A stretch of 64,000 nt of DNA from Eutreptiella sp. 'Long Island Sound 2002' (taxonomy: Eukaryota; Euglenozoa; Euglenophyceae; Eutreptiales; Eutreptiaceae), in NCBI GenBank assembly GCA_964036045.1, contig OZ038390.1, positions 40,184,525-40,248,524 on the forward strand, read 5' to 3'. The first letter of the stretch is position 1, and each line of letters begins with the position of its first letter. The position numbers and the translations under genes are program-made. A model generated the notes under the pieces. That model saw nothing but the letters and a program-made list of their open reading frames with translations, did not search any database and was not told the origin of the DNA. Below are positions 10,628 to 21,900 of the stretch, piece by piece.

Positions 10628-11104
10628 ATGTTTTGCATCATGTGCGGCCTGCTTCTGCCAGTGAGGGCAGGGCTTTGCTCCCGATGCGGGACTCAATCTG
10701 TGGGCCAGTCCGCAGACAGTGGGGTGCACGGCGCCAACGAAGGTGCAACGTGTGCACCATGTTCACATGCGCTTGCGGACGCTGCGCGGAATGGCGCCAA
10801 GGCCACTGCCGAACACGAGCTTGACGCCGCCGCCAAGAGACCAAGAGATGGGGCCGCTGAGAGTCGCAGAAATGGGGTGGATGTGAACGCGTTGGGTTTG
10901 CTAAAGGGACCACGCGCTCAGCTCTTTCCCAAGCTAGCAAATGCCAAGCCTCCACTCACTGTTCTAGCAGGGCAACACTGCGCACTTGACTATGGAGTGA
11001 CGAAAAGCTATGTTGCAACTGCTGGCAGGTTGATACCCCTGGGGAAGGAGCTGTTGGAACCGGAAAAAGTACAAGTGCGATCTCTGCAACTCGCCACATG
11101 CTAA
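10628..11104 (+). CDS. Zinc-ribbon-containing hypothetical protein
   Basis: ATG frame of 158 residues beginning FCIMCGLLLPVRAGLCSRCG, a CX2C...CX2C zinc ribbon like the N-terminal ribbon of small RNA polymerase subunits (RPA12/RPB9 type). The second ribbon that defines those subunits is not in this frame. In another frame just downstream, at about 11070-11130, KKYKCDLCNSPHANHGHAR holds further Cys and His residues, so a missed splice or frameshift could join them. The remainder is Ala/Arg-rich. Identity as an RNA polymerase subunit is only a possibility. Confidence 0.4.
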   Translation: MFCIMCGLLLPVRAGLCSRCGTQSVGQSADSGVHGANEGATCAPCSHALADAARNGAKATAEHELDAAAKRPRDGAAESRRNGVDVNALGLLKGPRAQLFPKLANAKPPLTVLAGQHCALDYGVTKSYVATAGRLIPLGKELLEPEKVQVRSLQLATC

Positions 11105-12069
11105 TCATGGTCATGCCCGTAGACTGCCTACCCGCAACATCTTCGAATGCATGCCGCACGTGAAAAAGAGAAGAACAACATTCCTGCTGTTGCACTGCTG
11201 CCCCAGATTGTGCCTGATGTTGTTACACAGGCAAACTACTTCGAGTGATGCTTGACTTTGTTGAAGCACAAGTGACATCTTCTTCCGCATTTCGACTCCC
11301 AAAAAAGTCCAAGGGTCAGTCAACGAGGAAACAACCTTCATAACAGTGGAAGTGCAAGGTGTTGGACCTCCATGAGGAGCATCCTCAGATGAAAGAGCAA
11401 CAGAAAAGCACGAATGTAGTGGAGGTGACGGCGGACCTATTGGGACGGACGGATTTAAGATTGCATATAAATACGATTTGACGATGTAGTGTATAGAACG
11501 TGTTAAAAGATACGGTCCGCATGCAGGCCATTGGACAGATGTATATGGAACTAACAGCCACCAGTGTTCCCATGTACTGTCTGCGGATAAATACCGCTCC
11601 ATGAGGCAGTGGGTATTTGGTAGCACTGTTGCTGAATAGTTGGGAGGTTCTTTGGTGCACTGCACACAGCACTGCACCCACACACTATAAACTGCTGCAC
11701 TGCGCACTACAAATAAACTGCTGCACTGCACACCGGCTGTTGTACATTACTGTGCACAACTGCCGGTTAGGCAGCGAACCCAAATGGGGAAGTCAGAGAA
11801 AACATTCACCGCTTGTTGCTTTTGCTTTTACTCTGCATGTCAGTTTGTTGTCATTTGCACAAACTTTTCACAAATTGTCAGCAGTGCAAATAATTCGGAA
11901 TTGGGTTCACCTAGTGACCTATGTGAAATATCTCTACGCCCTTTGCTTCGGGAGGCACCGCGGGTGCACCCGGGGCCGGAAGCTGCTGCCCGTTGCCAAC
12001 ACCGTATTCTCACCAAACCATCACCCAAGCGACCAGAAACACAGAAACATTCTATTACCTTCGGCAGTG
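11105..12069. other. Spacer without recognised gene
   Basis: AT/GC-balanced sequence with short repeats of the type CTGCACTGCGCAC at about 11640-11760. No protein motif. Confidence 0.35.
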
Positions 12070-13127
12070 CACCTCGAAGAGAGGCTGACAGCACGGGGGA
12101 GCAACTACAATCGGTCTGGATGCGACCCATCCCCCAACTATCTGTCAAAACTTGCGGGGAGGGGGGGGGCAGTTGGGGCGGGGGGGGGGGGGGGGAGACT
12201 TGGCAGCTGAGCCGGGGGGAGGGGTCCCAAACGGGGGTGGGTTGTGCGCGACCCACTACTACCCGATGCATACCACAAGGGTGTGTGTGTGTGTCTAGGG
12301 GCATGGACTTATAGAGGTATGTATGCGATAATAGCGATTTCTCGGCTTTGCTAGGAAGAAAGTCTTACGGGTCTCAGAGACCAAAGGCATAGTACCCCTC
12401 TCAACTGAGCATAGGACAAAAAATTTGGCGCCGTTGGCGCCATGGCCCCCGCACCGTTGTCTTTCAAAACTCGGGGGGCGCGGGGGGGGGGGGGGGGGCT
12501 GGGGGGGGCCGCATACAAAGACCGGGCCCGGCCGCCCTCCTGTGGCTGACAGTCAGCCAATCAGTCAGTTAGCCAAGCCAGCACTCAGTCAGACAGAAAC
12601 ACACAGTTTGGGTTTTGCGTCAATGGCGGACTCGGCTCCAAGTTGTGGGGAGGACAGCCACCATCAGAATAAGCAGTGGCCGAGCGGTAATGCAGACGAT
12701 CGCAAACTTTTCAGTCGGCGGTTCCAAACACACTCGGGCAACCATGGCGGCGGCGCTTATGACCACCGCTGGCCAGCCAGGATTAGAACCGCCGCCCCAA
12801 AATTCTGCAGTCGGTTGTGTTACCCATTTGTTCTGAGAACAACATATCTCCCCTCTGCTTGAAGCTTCTGAGCACAAACTTTTGACCCCCCCCCCACCCT
12901 CCCTCCCTCCCTCCCTCAACAAATGATATCCTATTTCAGGGGATAAAGGCTTCAGGATCAAAAAAACCATTGGGGGATTGTCTTATTGGGCAAAATAATG
13001 ATTTTACAAAAGGTTGGATATGAAATGTCATGCCTTGGGGTATGCTACGCAAATGACCCCAGAAGGGGGGCGGGGGGGTATACGACGCCCGCGCCTACGC
13101 TTGATCTAAGAACCTCTCTTCGACGTG
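12070..13127. mobile_element. TIR element copy 1 (MITE-like), interrupted by a G-rich cassette
   Basis: Starts CACCTCGAAGAGAGGCTG and ends with the inverted copy GAACCTCTCTTCGACGTG. Internal sequence from about 12551 on matches copies at 25516 and 27341: a GACAGTCAGCCAATCAGT run, the phrase AGACAGAAACACACAG, a tRNA-like module, and a shared 3' part with GATTTTACAA and CCTTGGGGTATGCT. Between about 12090 and 12550 it carries two G-rich cassettes absent from copy 3. No transposase frame, so it would be non-autonomous. Confidence 0.7.
12425..12546. repeat. G-rich cassette (copy of the 36.97 and 52.62 kb family)
   Basis: Shares TCTTTCAAAAC, a long G tract, CGCATACAA, ACCGGGCCCGGCCGCC and flanking bases with segments at 36969-37092 and 52616-52735. 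A second related segment in the opposite sense lies at about 12098-12200 (CAACTACAATCGGTC, GATGCGAC, CTGTCAAAACTT). Confidence 0.6.
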
Positions 13128-15747
13128 ATTCAATTTTTCGATGATCTTTCGGTGCCACTAAACAACCTAAACAACACAAACTTCGGGAGCATTGGGCTAC
13201 ATGGGCCTAGCAGGCCCTAGCACTGGTCACCCACACCCATCCCAGCGGCAACACTGGGATTTTGCACACAAAAAAAAAGCCAAATTTTGAAAATTTTCAG
13301 CTGACACATGCCAGCCTGAAAATTGCCAAGCCCTCACTGTTAAGAGCCCACGAGGGACACCTGGAGCTTGGACCCGAGACTCCGCCATTGGTTGGATGAT
13401 AAAGAACAGCTGTTCACTCCGCCATTGGTTGGATGATAAAGAAACAGCTGTTCAGGACCGGGCCCTCAATTGCCATACATTTTGTCCGCCAGAATGGTGA
13501 TTTTACAGATGGTTGAACATCACATACCACCCATTGAGTGTCTAACGTGAATGACCCCAAAAAGAGCGGGATATGGAGCCTGCGTCTGTGCTTGATCTAA
13601 CATGATGGGCAAAAAAGGAATTGGAGAATTGAAATCAACCACGTCCACTGTTTCCTGGCTCAAATGATTTTTTTTTGCATGCCACTCAAGAAAGCAGCCT
13701 AGCCATGGTCAAAGAGTTGACTCTGAGCCAAAGTTCACATGAGCCAACAGACACAGCTATGTACAGCTGGAGTACCCCCTTCACGCACCTCAGTGCGGGA
13801 AAAAACAAAAATATTTACCAGCACCAGTGTCATTGCCCAAAAGTAGAAGACGTGATTTCTCCCTTTGGCATGGCACTGAACAATGCAAAACATCAACAGT
13901 GAAAAACACCTCAATAGTGTCAACCAAGTAGCAATCCACACCTGCGGATGCACACTTGAATGCTATCATCATCAATCCTTTCCATCCATTTGTCCAACAA
14001 TCACTTGGATGCTCATTCCAAACCCTATGCAAATGCACCAAAGCGATGAGATTGATAACATTGGGAGCCACAGCGATTCCTGTTGTCTGGCAACACTCAC
14101 CCATCGTTCGCATTTTGACACCTAAACAATAGTATTCGAATGTCAAATGTGCCACAGAAGTTGATGGAGAGTACAAAAAGGTGTTTCTTGCACAAATATA
14201 CATCCTCTGCATGCATACATTGTCAATTCCCCACAAACTTTGGGGCACCAGCAAATAATCTGCTGACGGTGCTCCACAGAGAATGTACAGTGAATCTAAT
14301 ATACACTTTTATATCTTCGATGCATACAAAACAAGTTAGCAAACACAACAAACCTGAGCACAATGGACAATGGTTTACACGGTTAAATTCAGAGGCCATC
14401 AGAATTGAAAAAAAAAAAAAAGCTAAATTTGCACCGCTGTACACAGCTTGCAACCATGAAAGAGCAACTGGAACTCCCCAACTTCAAGGGATTGGGCACA
14501 ACACAGTGGACAAATCCTTAACTGGCCAACTGGTGGAACATGGTGCAACCCAACATAGCACCAGAAAATATGACAAAAAAAAACTGACATTCATGGCATC
14601 AGTACAGCGTTGTAGCTGCAAATTGCTACAAAGCCAGCAAGTATGACTCACTCCAAACGTGAGATTCACTCAACGGTGGCACATCTACCAGAGTGTTCTG
14701 GTTTTTTTTCCTGTAAGCAGTCCTGGGACTGTGGCATAATCAGAAACTTCATGTGGCATTTGTCACTGTTCAAAAATTTGACAGGAACACACAGCCATCA
14801 ACGTTCTAAGGGGCAAAGAAATGTCAGAGAAGAGCTCAAGACAACCCCGACCCCCCCCCCCCGTGCCACGGTTGCAACGAGGCACACCATTCCCACTAGG
14901 AGAAAGGTACTCAAAGGCTCCAAGGTGAGGCTGATGCTAGACACACCAAATGGTCTGCATGCAGCAGTTCAAACGGAAAGCCACCTGGAAACCACAAGCC
15001 AGCCAACTTTGTGGCGTGAAATGCTGGTGACATATTTGTATGTAGGGGTGATCAACAACTCACATGAATTTCAGCAGCAGGGCATACAAAGGATGGGTCA
15101 GCAGCCAAAGGAGTGGGCTGTCATATAACTGCCCATCATGTTGCAAAATATCCGTCCGAATTTCCAACCACCTTGAAGCCATTAGCTGCTTCGTCTTCTG
15201 GTGACAGTCTGCATCCAAGGTAGCTATCTGGGCAGGCACAAAAATTGCATATGCTCTGCATAAAAGTGCAAATGCTCTGCATATATCCCGAAATGGTAGC
15301 GTACTGAATATGCATAGTGGCTACACTGGATCAAGCACAAAGTGTACAGACGTGCTGTGCCAAGGGCTGAATGCAACACAGAGAAGCACCATTACATCAA
15401 TCATAAGGGTTGACTGTAGTATTACACAATTCTGGAGAAAATAAAGACTACAACGTGTGCCTGGACCACAACTGATTGCCCTTACGCCATCAAATTCTTT
15501 ACAGCTGTGAGCACATTAATCACCTTGCACTGCAAATGTGTGTTGTGTTGTGCTGTGTGAAAACTGTGGACAGAACATGCCCACAAATGTCAGTGGGGCT
15601 GCAGGGTGAGGGAGTGGGATGCCAAGGCTGACTTAATCTGGTCTCAGCAAAGGGCAAAGATCTTGGGGGTCTGGGGCTGGCCAGCCAGAACCCCCTGAGA
15701 TCCACAGAAATTGCAAATATTGTCCAGGAGCCTCTGTACACGGCCCT
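13128..15747. other. Region 3' of the lycopene cyclase gene, no gene recognised
   Basis: Contains one diverged monomer of the CATGGGCCTAGCAG satellite (about 13190-13260) and a 38-bp tandem duplication at 13379-13455. The minus strand at 13790-14254 is open for 154 codons (PNVINLIALVHLHRVWNEHP and on); it could be a transposase remnant or an exon but has no catalytic motif I can name. Confidence 0.35.
13379..13455. repeat. 38-bp tandem duplication
   Basis: The phrase ACTCCGCCATTGGTTGGATG followed by ATAAAGAA(A)CAGCTGTTC occurs twice head to tail with a single-base length difference. Confidence 0.9.
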
Positions 15748-15937
15748 CTAGAGGCCAAGTAGAGACCTGACAACTGTCACACCATCACGGGTCACTCCAT
15801 CATACATAAACCGCAGTTTGACTGCCGGAGAGCAATTGACAAACAGCCCCAGTGCAAACTCAAGGCACTCTCGGGAACTGAGGTCCATTGCCAGATACTG
15901 GCGCCACTCTTTGGCTTCAGGATCACTGAAGAACGAC
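15748..15937 (-). CDS. LCYB: Lycopene cyclase, last exon
   Basis: Acceptor TTTCTACAG at 15938-15946; 62 codons then TAG. It encodes SFFSDPEAKEWRQYLAMDLS and on, matching the family's C-terminal helical region (FF..FF....W..FL...LS..E...F.L.LF). Its first base completes a Lys codon begun in the 24172 exon. Confidence 0.85.
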
Positions 15938-18900
15938 CTGTAGAAATTAGAAAGGATGGACCATGGGGGGTGCCCAGGTGCAGCCCTTGACAGCAACAAC
16001 CCGTAAACATTTTGGCCCAGAGAGTGGGGGGGGGGGGGGTGGAAAACCACCACGTGCTGTGAGCCACTGTGGTGTCCAGGCAATATTCACACCCACCCAC
16101 CCCCTGCAGGCACCTCCCAGTTTTGTCAACCCCAATGCAACCTTTCTAATCATCTCATAATCATCACCACTCATCTTGGTTCTCGTAAATCTTGCTAGGA
16201 ACAAAGTGGCAGGGACGCGGTGGCCTGAGCGGGTGCGAAACGCAAAATGACCGCCTCACGGGACCAAGCACCCCGTGATACGAAACACGAAATGGTCGAA
16301 ACGGTTGCCTCACAGGCTTGGGCACCCTGTGTGCCCTCTTTTGTGTTGGGCCTTGCCAAAGAGGTCAATCTATTATCAACCTTCCCCCTCCCCCTGGTAG
16401 GGGGTGTGGGTGGCTACAACCACCATGACATTGGTGAAGAGGTAGAGTGGAGACCTCCGTTGTTATATGCTAACCCCTCACATATGTGTGTTTGTGGCGG
16501 CCTTTCGAGCCTTGACTAGTTAGCCAACGCAATTTGGGAGTCCGTTTCTGCTATGGCAGGATAGGATTCCCTCCCTGCGCTATTGTGTACGGCCCACGAG
16601 TCCTGCCGTACATGCCACTGAAGGGTTATTGTTGCTACATCATCCCTACCATCTTGGGGGTCCCTAGTGCCTAGTACGGGGACAAAACCAATAAAAGTGG
16701 CTACTTGACCCCTGTTGTCTTTGGTGCCCACATGTGGGCGGAATGGCTACATAACCTCTACTGTACCGCGGCGAGGCAAGCAGCTTCTCATGCCGGCCGT
16801 GCCCCTCGTGGCCCACCCTACAGCAGCTACTGATACCCCCATCCTAGGTGCTAGCAGTGGCTGCAGGAGGGCTTGTTGTGCTCCCAACACACTGCCCCAA
16901 CCGTCCCGCACCCCTCACCTTAGGCATCGTGGCCGCTACTCCACTGCCCGGCACACCCATGAAGCCTGTGCTCGCCGCACCCGGCGGGCGCAATTGGGAA
17001 GTGCCGGCCTCTATCCACTAGTCGTGGGAAATAGTCCATCAGATAGTGTTTTGCCTCTTTGGGGCGCAGGCACACCGTTGCTCACGGGCGCTTGAGCCAA
17101 GACTCCTAGCAGTGAAGCGCCAACTGCTGCATGTAGCACCACCTCCGCCCGCGTCGAGAAGTACGGCTGGGCCAGCAGCCCTGCACAGTACCAGCCGCCG
17201 AGGACAATGAGTGCCCAGCACCGGTCCCACGGCACCCCCTGCAGCAGATGGCCCGCTACCTAGTGCCTAGTGCAGCACCTGCGCCCACTCTCCCAGCGGG
17301 AGCCGTATGCCCCGCAACTTGTGGTTCTCGGGGACACCGGCAACGCCCTGCCCGCATGTTCCAGCAGCTGGGTAGCTCTTGGGTAGCGTGCCACCCAGAG
17401 CATCCAAAGGACTCGCTCGTAGCGGGTGTGCATGATCGGGGACACGCAATGCAATGGCCTGAGGACCAAGAAGACAATCTCCTTGGCCTAGGAGAGCTGC
17501 ATGGACCCCGCACCGCGCGCAGCACCATGGTCTGTAGGCCACTCTGCTCCTTGGAAAAATACAAAAAGAAGGCATGTTTACTTTTCAAGTCCACAAGCCT
17601 ATGCACATAGGTGAAGGGCTAAGGTGGTGGGCCGATTGAGAGTTCAGCCCCCCACCCCCCCGCGGAGTGCGCCCCCACCTATGGATTACGGCGTCTTAAA
17701 GGGAAGGCTTGGACGGGACAAAGGCTATTCCAAACTCGCCCTCCCGGGCAACCGCCGCGATGGGGCCCGCGTACCCTACCCCTCTTGAGGGGCAGGGGGG
17801 CGCTAGCTCCACAATGAAAAGAGTTGCTTGCCTACCCGCGTTGAAGAAGACGCCATCTCCGCCCGCGTCGCACAGCAAGGCCGAGCCAGTAGCCCACACC
17901 ATGCGGGCCGCAGAGGGTAATGAGTGCCCAGCACCGGTCTAGCACCAATCTGAAAGCGCTCCCTTACAAATAGAGACGTGCCGCCAAGTGCCTCCACACC
18001 AGTTGCATGGCTTGGCGCGGCCCCTGTGCCCACCACCCCAGTGGGAGCCGCGTGCACCGCAACTTGCGGTGCGCGGACACCGGCAGACACGTTCCCAGGG
18101 ACCAGCCCTCAGGCGAGGGCTACAAAAAGACAGAAAGAGGGCATTCGTCCTCCAGTGCCCACCTGTGTACAGAGGCCGGGGGCTAAGGCGGTGGGCCAAC
18201 AACCAGTGAGGACGCCCACCTCCCTGCGCTTGCCCCCCGCCTATGGTGTAGAGCAACGGAGAGGGACAAGTCGGGACTCGATCTCTTCCAAACTCACCCT
18301 CCTGTGCACTTGGGTGCCCTCCCACCCTCCCTTGTGGCGCTCCACATGCTTCCCTTGCTGCCGCTTCCGGCATCCCTTTGACCGCCAGGGCACCCCTGCT
18401 GAAACACCCCGTTCTTCCTATGGTGCTCCACTCAACTTCTATAGCGCCCCCTGGACCGTGGGCGCCATCCACTCGCACCAACCCTGCTACAAGGGGAATA
18501 GGGGTTCTATGCTTGCCCAAGCATGCATTGTGGCAGGCACGTGGCTGCATCTGCCTTCCCACATGCCCAACCCACACGATCGCGGAGGGCTATCCCAACC
18601 GGTGCAAGGCTTGTGCCTGATCGGTCGACGAATGTGGGCCACAAGGAACTAGCATGTCACCCTACACTAGCACGGGGGCGGGGGGGGGGGGGGGCTCAAA
18701 TGTGCATGAACGAAGTGTAAGGGCAGGGCGGTGGGCTATTGCATGGCCGGCAGGGGGAATCTATGGTCTTCCCCTCACACCACCACACCACCAACGGGGA
18801 TGGGGGTAGCCACCATGACACCCCGCCGTTAGGGCACCGCCCTGCCACCCACAGTGGGATCTTATGCTCTTCCACCATTGCTGCCTTGGGGGGGGGGGGG

Positions 18901-21900
18901 GGGGGGTCACCCACCCTACCTATCTCCAGCAACCGCTGCCAGGGTAAAGCTTGCGCGTGGAAGCAGACTTGAAGGCCCCTCCGGTGCGGGGCCCACAATA
19001 GCATGCCATGCTCCTCCATTGTGTGCCCCACCCTTGGGGAAGGTGGTTGGGCCAACTGTTGTGCTCTTGTGGTGCATTGCAATGTGAAGGCTAGCAGGTC
19101 AGCATTCAGTGAGGCTTGCCTAGCCTCGAGGGCAGTGTGGGGTAAGCTAAGGGAGGGAGTCTACAACCGCAAAACAACATCAAAAAATTGCGAAAATTGC
19201 AGCTTGAGCAATGCGACTTTGTGCTGCCAAATGTGAGGATGGAGGTCCCACCCCCCGCAGCCTTGGCATGAGGCGATCAAAAAGCAAAAGTTCCGGCTTT
19301 AAAAACATGGGGCTTACCCTCCCCCCACCCCTCCCGAGGGGGCATGGCTTGTGGTCCTCATTATGGAACACAATTGCCCTTCACCAACAGTCCCCCAAAG
19401 ATCCACAAATCTTGTAGGGCCTCCGTGTGCCCGGGCAGAGGCACTCCCGAGGCAAACCCTAGCCCAAGTAGCACAATAGGTCAAAGTGGCAGGAGTCGTG
19501 GCTTGGACAACTGTCACACTCGGTCTATGCTGCCCAATAACAAGGCCCAAAAATTCCCAATACGGCCCGGAAAAAGGTTCCCTACAACGTTCCCCTGGAA
19601 AAATGGGGAAATAGGGAAAATGAGGAGAATGGGTGGGCGGGGGGGGATGGGGGAGAGTTGAGGGGAAACGGGAAAAGATATTGGGAAGGGGGGGGGGGGG
19701 GGATGTTGATGGAGACGGGGAAAAATTGGAGAGCCGGCCAACCGATACCCAACCCGATACCCAACCCCTCTATGGGTCGTGGACAACCTTCAGCGGAATG
19801 TAACACACCCCTTTGTACAGGTGCACATGACCCATGGGACCAAAGGTGGCAACATTGTGAAAGGGGACCCATGGACTGCATGTGAACCCTTCATGCCCCC
19901 CCCCCCCATGTACAGGGGCCCTGTATCCCCAACGTCCGCCATATTCCTCCCCACTTTTCGACATTTTCCCACTGTTTTCCCCATTTCCTCCAATTTTTCC
20001 TCCAGCCACCGCCTAGTATACCCACCCCGTGAGTCCCATCGGCACTGAAAACCACCGTTTTCCACCTTTTGGGGGGTGGTTTATCACCATTTTTCCACTC
20101 AATTTTCCAAAACGAGACACATCTTCACCCATTTCCCCCCAACGTTTTTTTTTGTGTTTCAGAATAGTGTTCCGGCAAGGTTCTGGTAGTGGGAATTTCT
20201 TGGCCTTGCATTCAGCCCATTGCTCCCCAAAGATCCACAGGTCTCGCAGGGCCTCCGCATGCGAGGCAGAGGCACTTGTTGGGCAACCCCAGCATGTGAA
20301 AAATGTAACTCGTGGACAAAAAAATCGTTTAGTCGTGTAATTTTTTTTGCGGTAAGGAAGTGTAATGTTTTTTGCGGTAAGTCGTGTAAATAAAAAAAAA
20401 TTGAAAAATTGAAAGAGATGCAACCTTTGCAATACGTGCGCAATATGTATAGTTGCCGGTTCCGTACGGCACCCCATAGCGACCTTAACGATGGGACGCC
20501 GAGTCCACCAGGATTGTGTATAAAGTCTAATGTCTGATGTCCGATGTGGCATGTTGTGTTTGCAGTGTATACAACAAGATGAGTGATATGTTTGATATAG
20601 GTTTGATGCTTGGAGGAGGGGGGGGGGGGGGCTCAAAATGGGTGTGCAAAAACCCACCCAAGAAAAAAAATATAAAATAAAGGGGTTGGGAAAGATCACG
20701 GAAAAGCTAAAGCTGGAAAAAACCAGAGTCCGGAAAAAGTCCCCATAGGCCCCCATACGCCCCTATAGGTCCCCCTGCAAGTCCCCAAAGGTCCCCAAAA
20801 CTCCCCAAAGGTCCCCAGAGGCCCCCATAGGTTCCTAGAGGTCCCCAAAGAACCCCATAGGTCCCCAAAGGTCCCCATAGGTTCCCATAGGTCCCCATAG
20901 GTGCCAATATGCCCCCATAGGTCCCCATAGGTCCCCATAGGTCACCATAGGTCCCCAGGGGTCCCCATAGGCCCCCATAGGTCCCCAAAGGTCCCCATAG
21001 ACCCCCATAGGTCCCCATAGGGCCCCATAGGTGCCAATAGGCCCCCATAGGTCCCCATAGGTCCCCAAAGGACCCCATAGGTCCCCATAGGTTCCCAAAG
21101 GTCCTCATAGGTCCCCATAGGTACCCAAAGGTCGCCATAGGTCGCCATAGGTTCGCATCGGTCACAATAGGTCCCCCTAGGTCCACATAGGTGCCAATAG
21201 GTGCCCAAAGGTCCCCATAGGCCCCCATAGGTCCCCATAGGTAGCCATAGTCACCATAGGTCCCGATAGGTCCCCATAGGTCCCCAAAGGCCCCCATAGG
21301 TCCCCATAGGCCCCCATAGGTCCCCATAGGCCCCCATAGGCCCCCATTGACCCCGTAGGCCCCCATAGGCCCCCCATAGGTCCCCATATGCCCCCATAGG
21401 CCCCCATAGGTCCCCATATTTACCCATAGGTCCCCATAGGTCCCCATAGGCTCCCATCCCCTGGGTCCCTTAAGGTGCCCATAGGTGCCCATAGGTCCCC
21501 ATGGGTGCCCATGGTTTCCCATAGGCCCCCATAGGCCCCCATAGGTCCCCATAGGCCCCCATTGGGACGAGGGGCACATCGGAAAAAGTACCCCGGTGCT
21601 CCACCACCAGCTTCGCGATGTTCAATCTTTGAAAACCACAAGACCAACCGTCCGGCCACACAACAAAGCGTGGATTGCGAGTCCCTAACCCCAACTCAAG
21701 GGGCCACGCAACAAAGCGTGGAATGAGAGTCCCTAACCTAACCTTAACAAAAAAAAATCTGGTTCCTTAAGGACCGCCCTGCAAAGGGGGACAAAATCTT
21801 CGGCAAGGCACCTCGAAGAGGGGAGGAACGACCATTTTTGAGCTGCCCAGGCTATAAAATTGTTTAAGCAGGTTGTGCCCCTGCCCCCTTGGGACCCCCC

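Noticed and set aside
17978-18652. 224-residue GC-rich plus-strand frame
   Set aside because: No domain, low-complexity composition, a diverged duplicate of nearby non-coding sequence, and inside a cyclase intron.
20707-21579. 290-residue minus-strand frame rich in Gly, Tyr and Trp
   Set aside because: It is wholly explained by the 10-bp minisatellite, which is stop-free in all minus frames.
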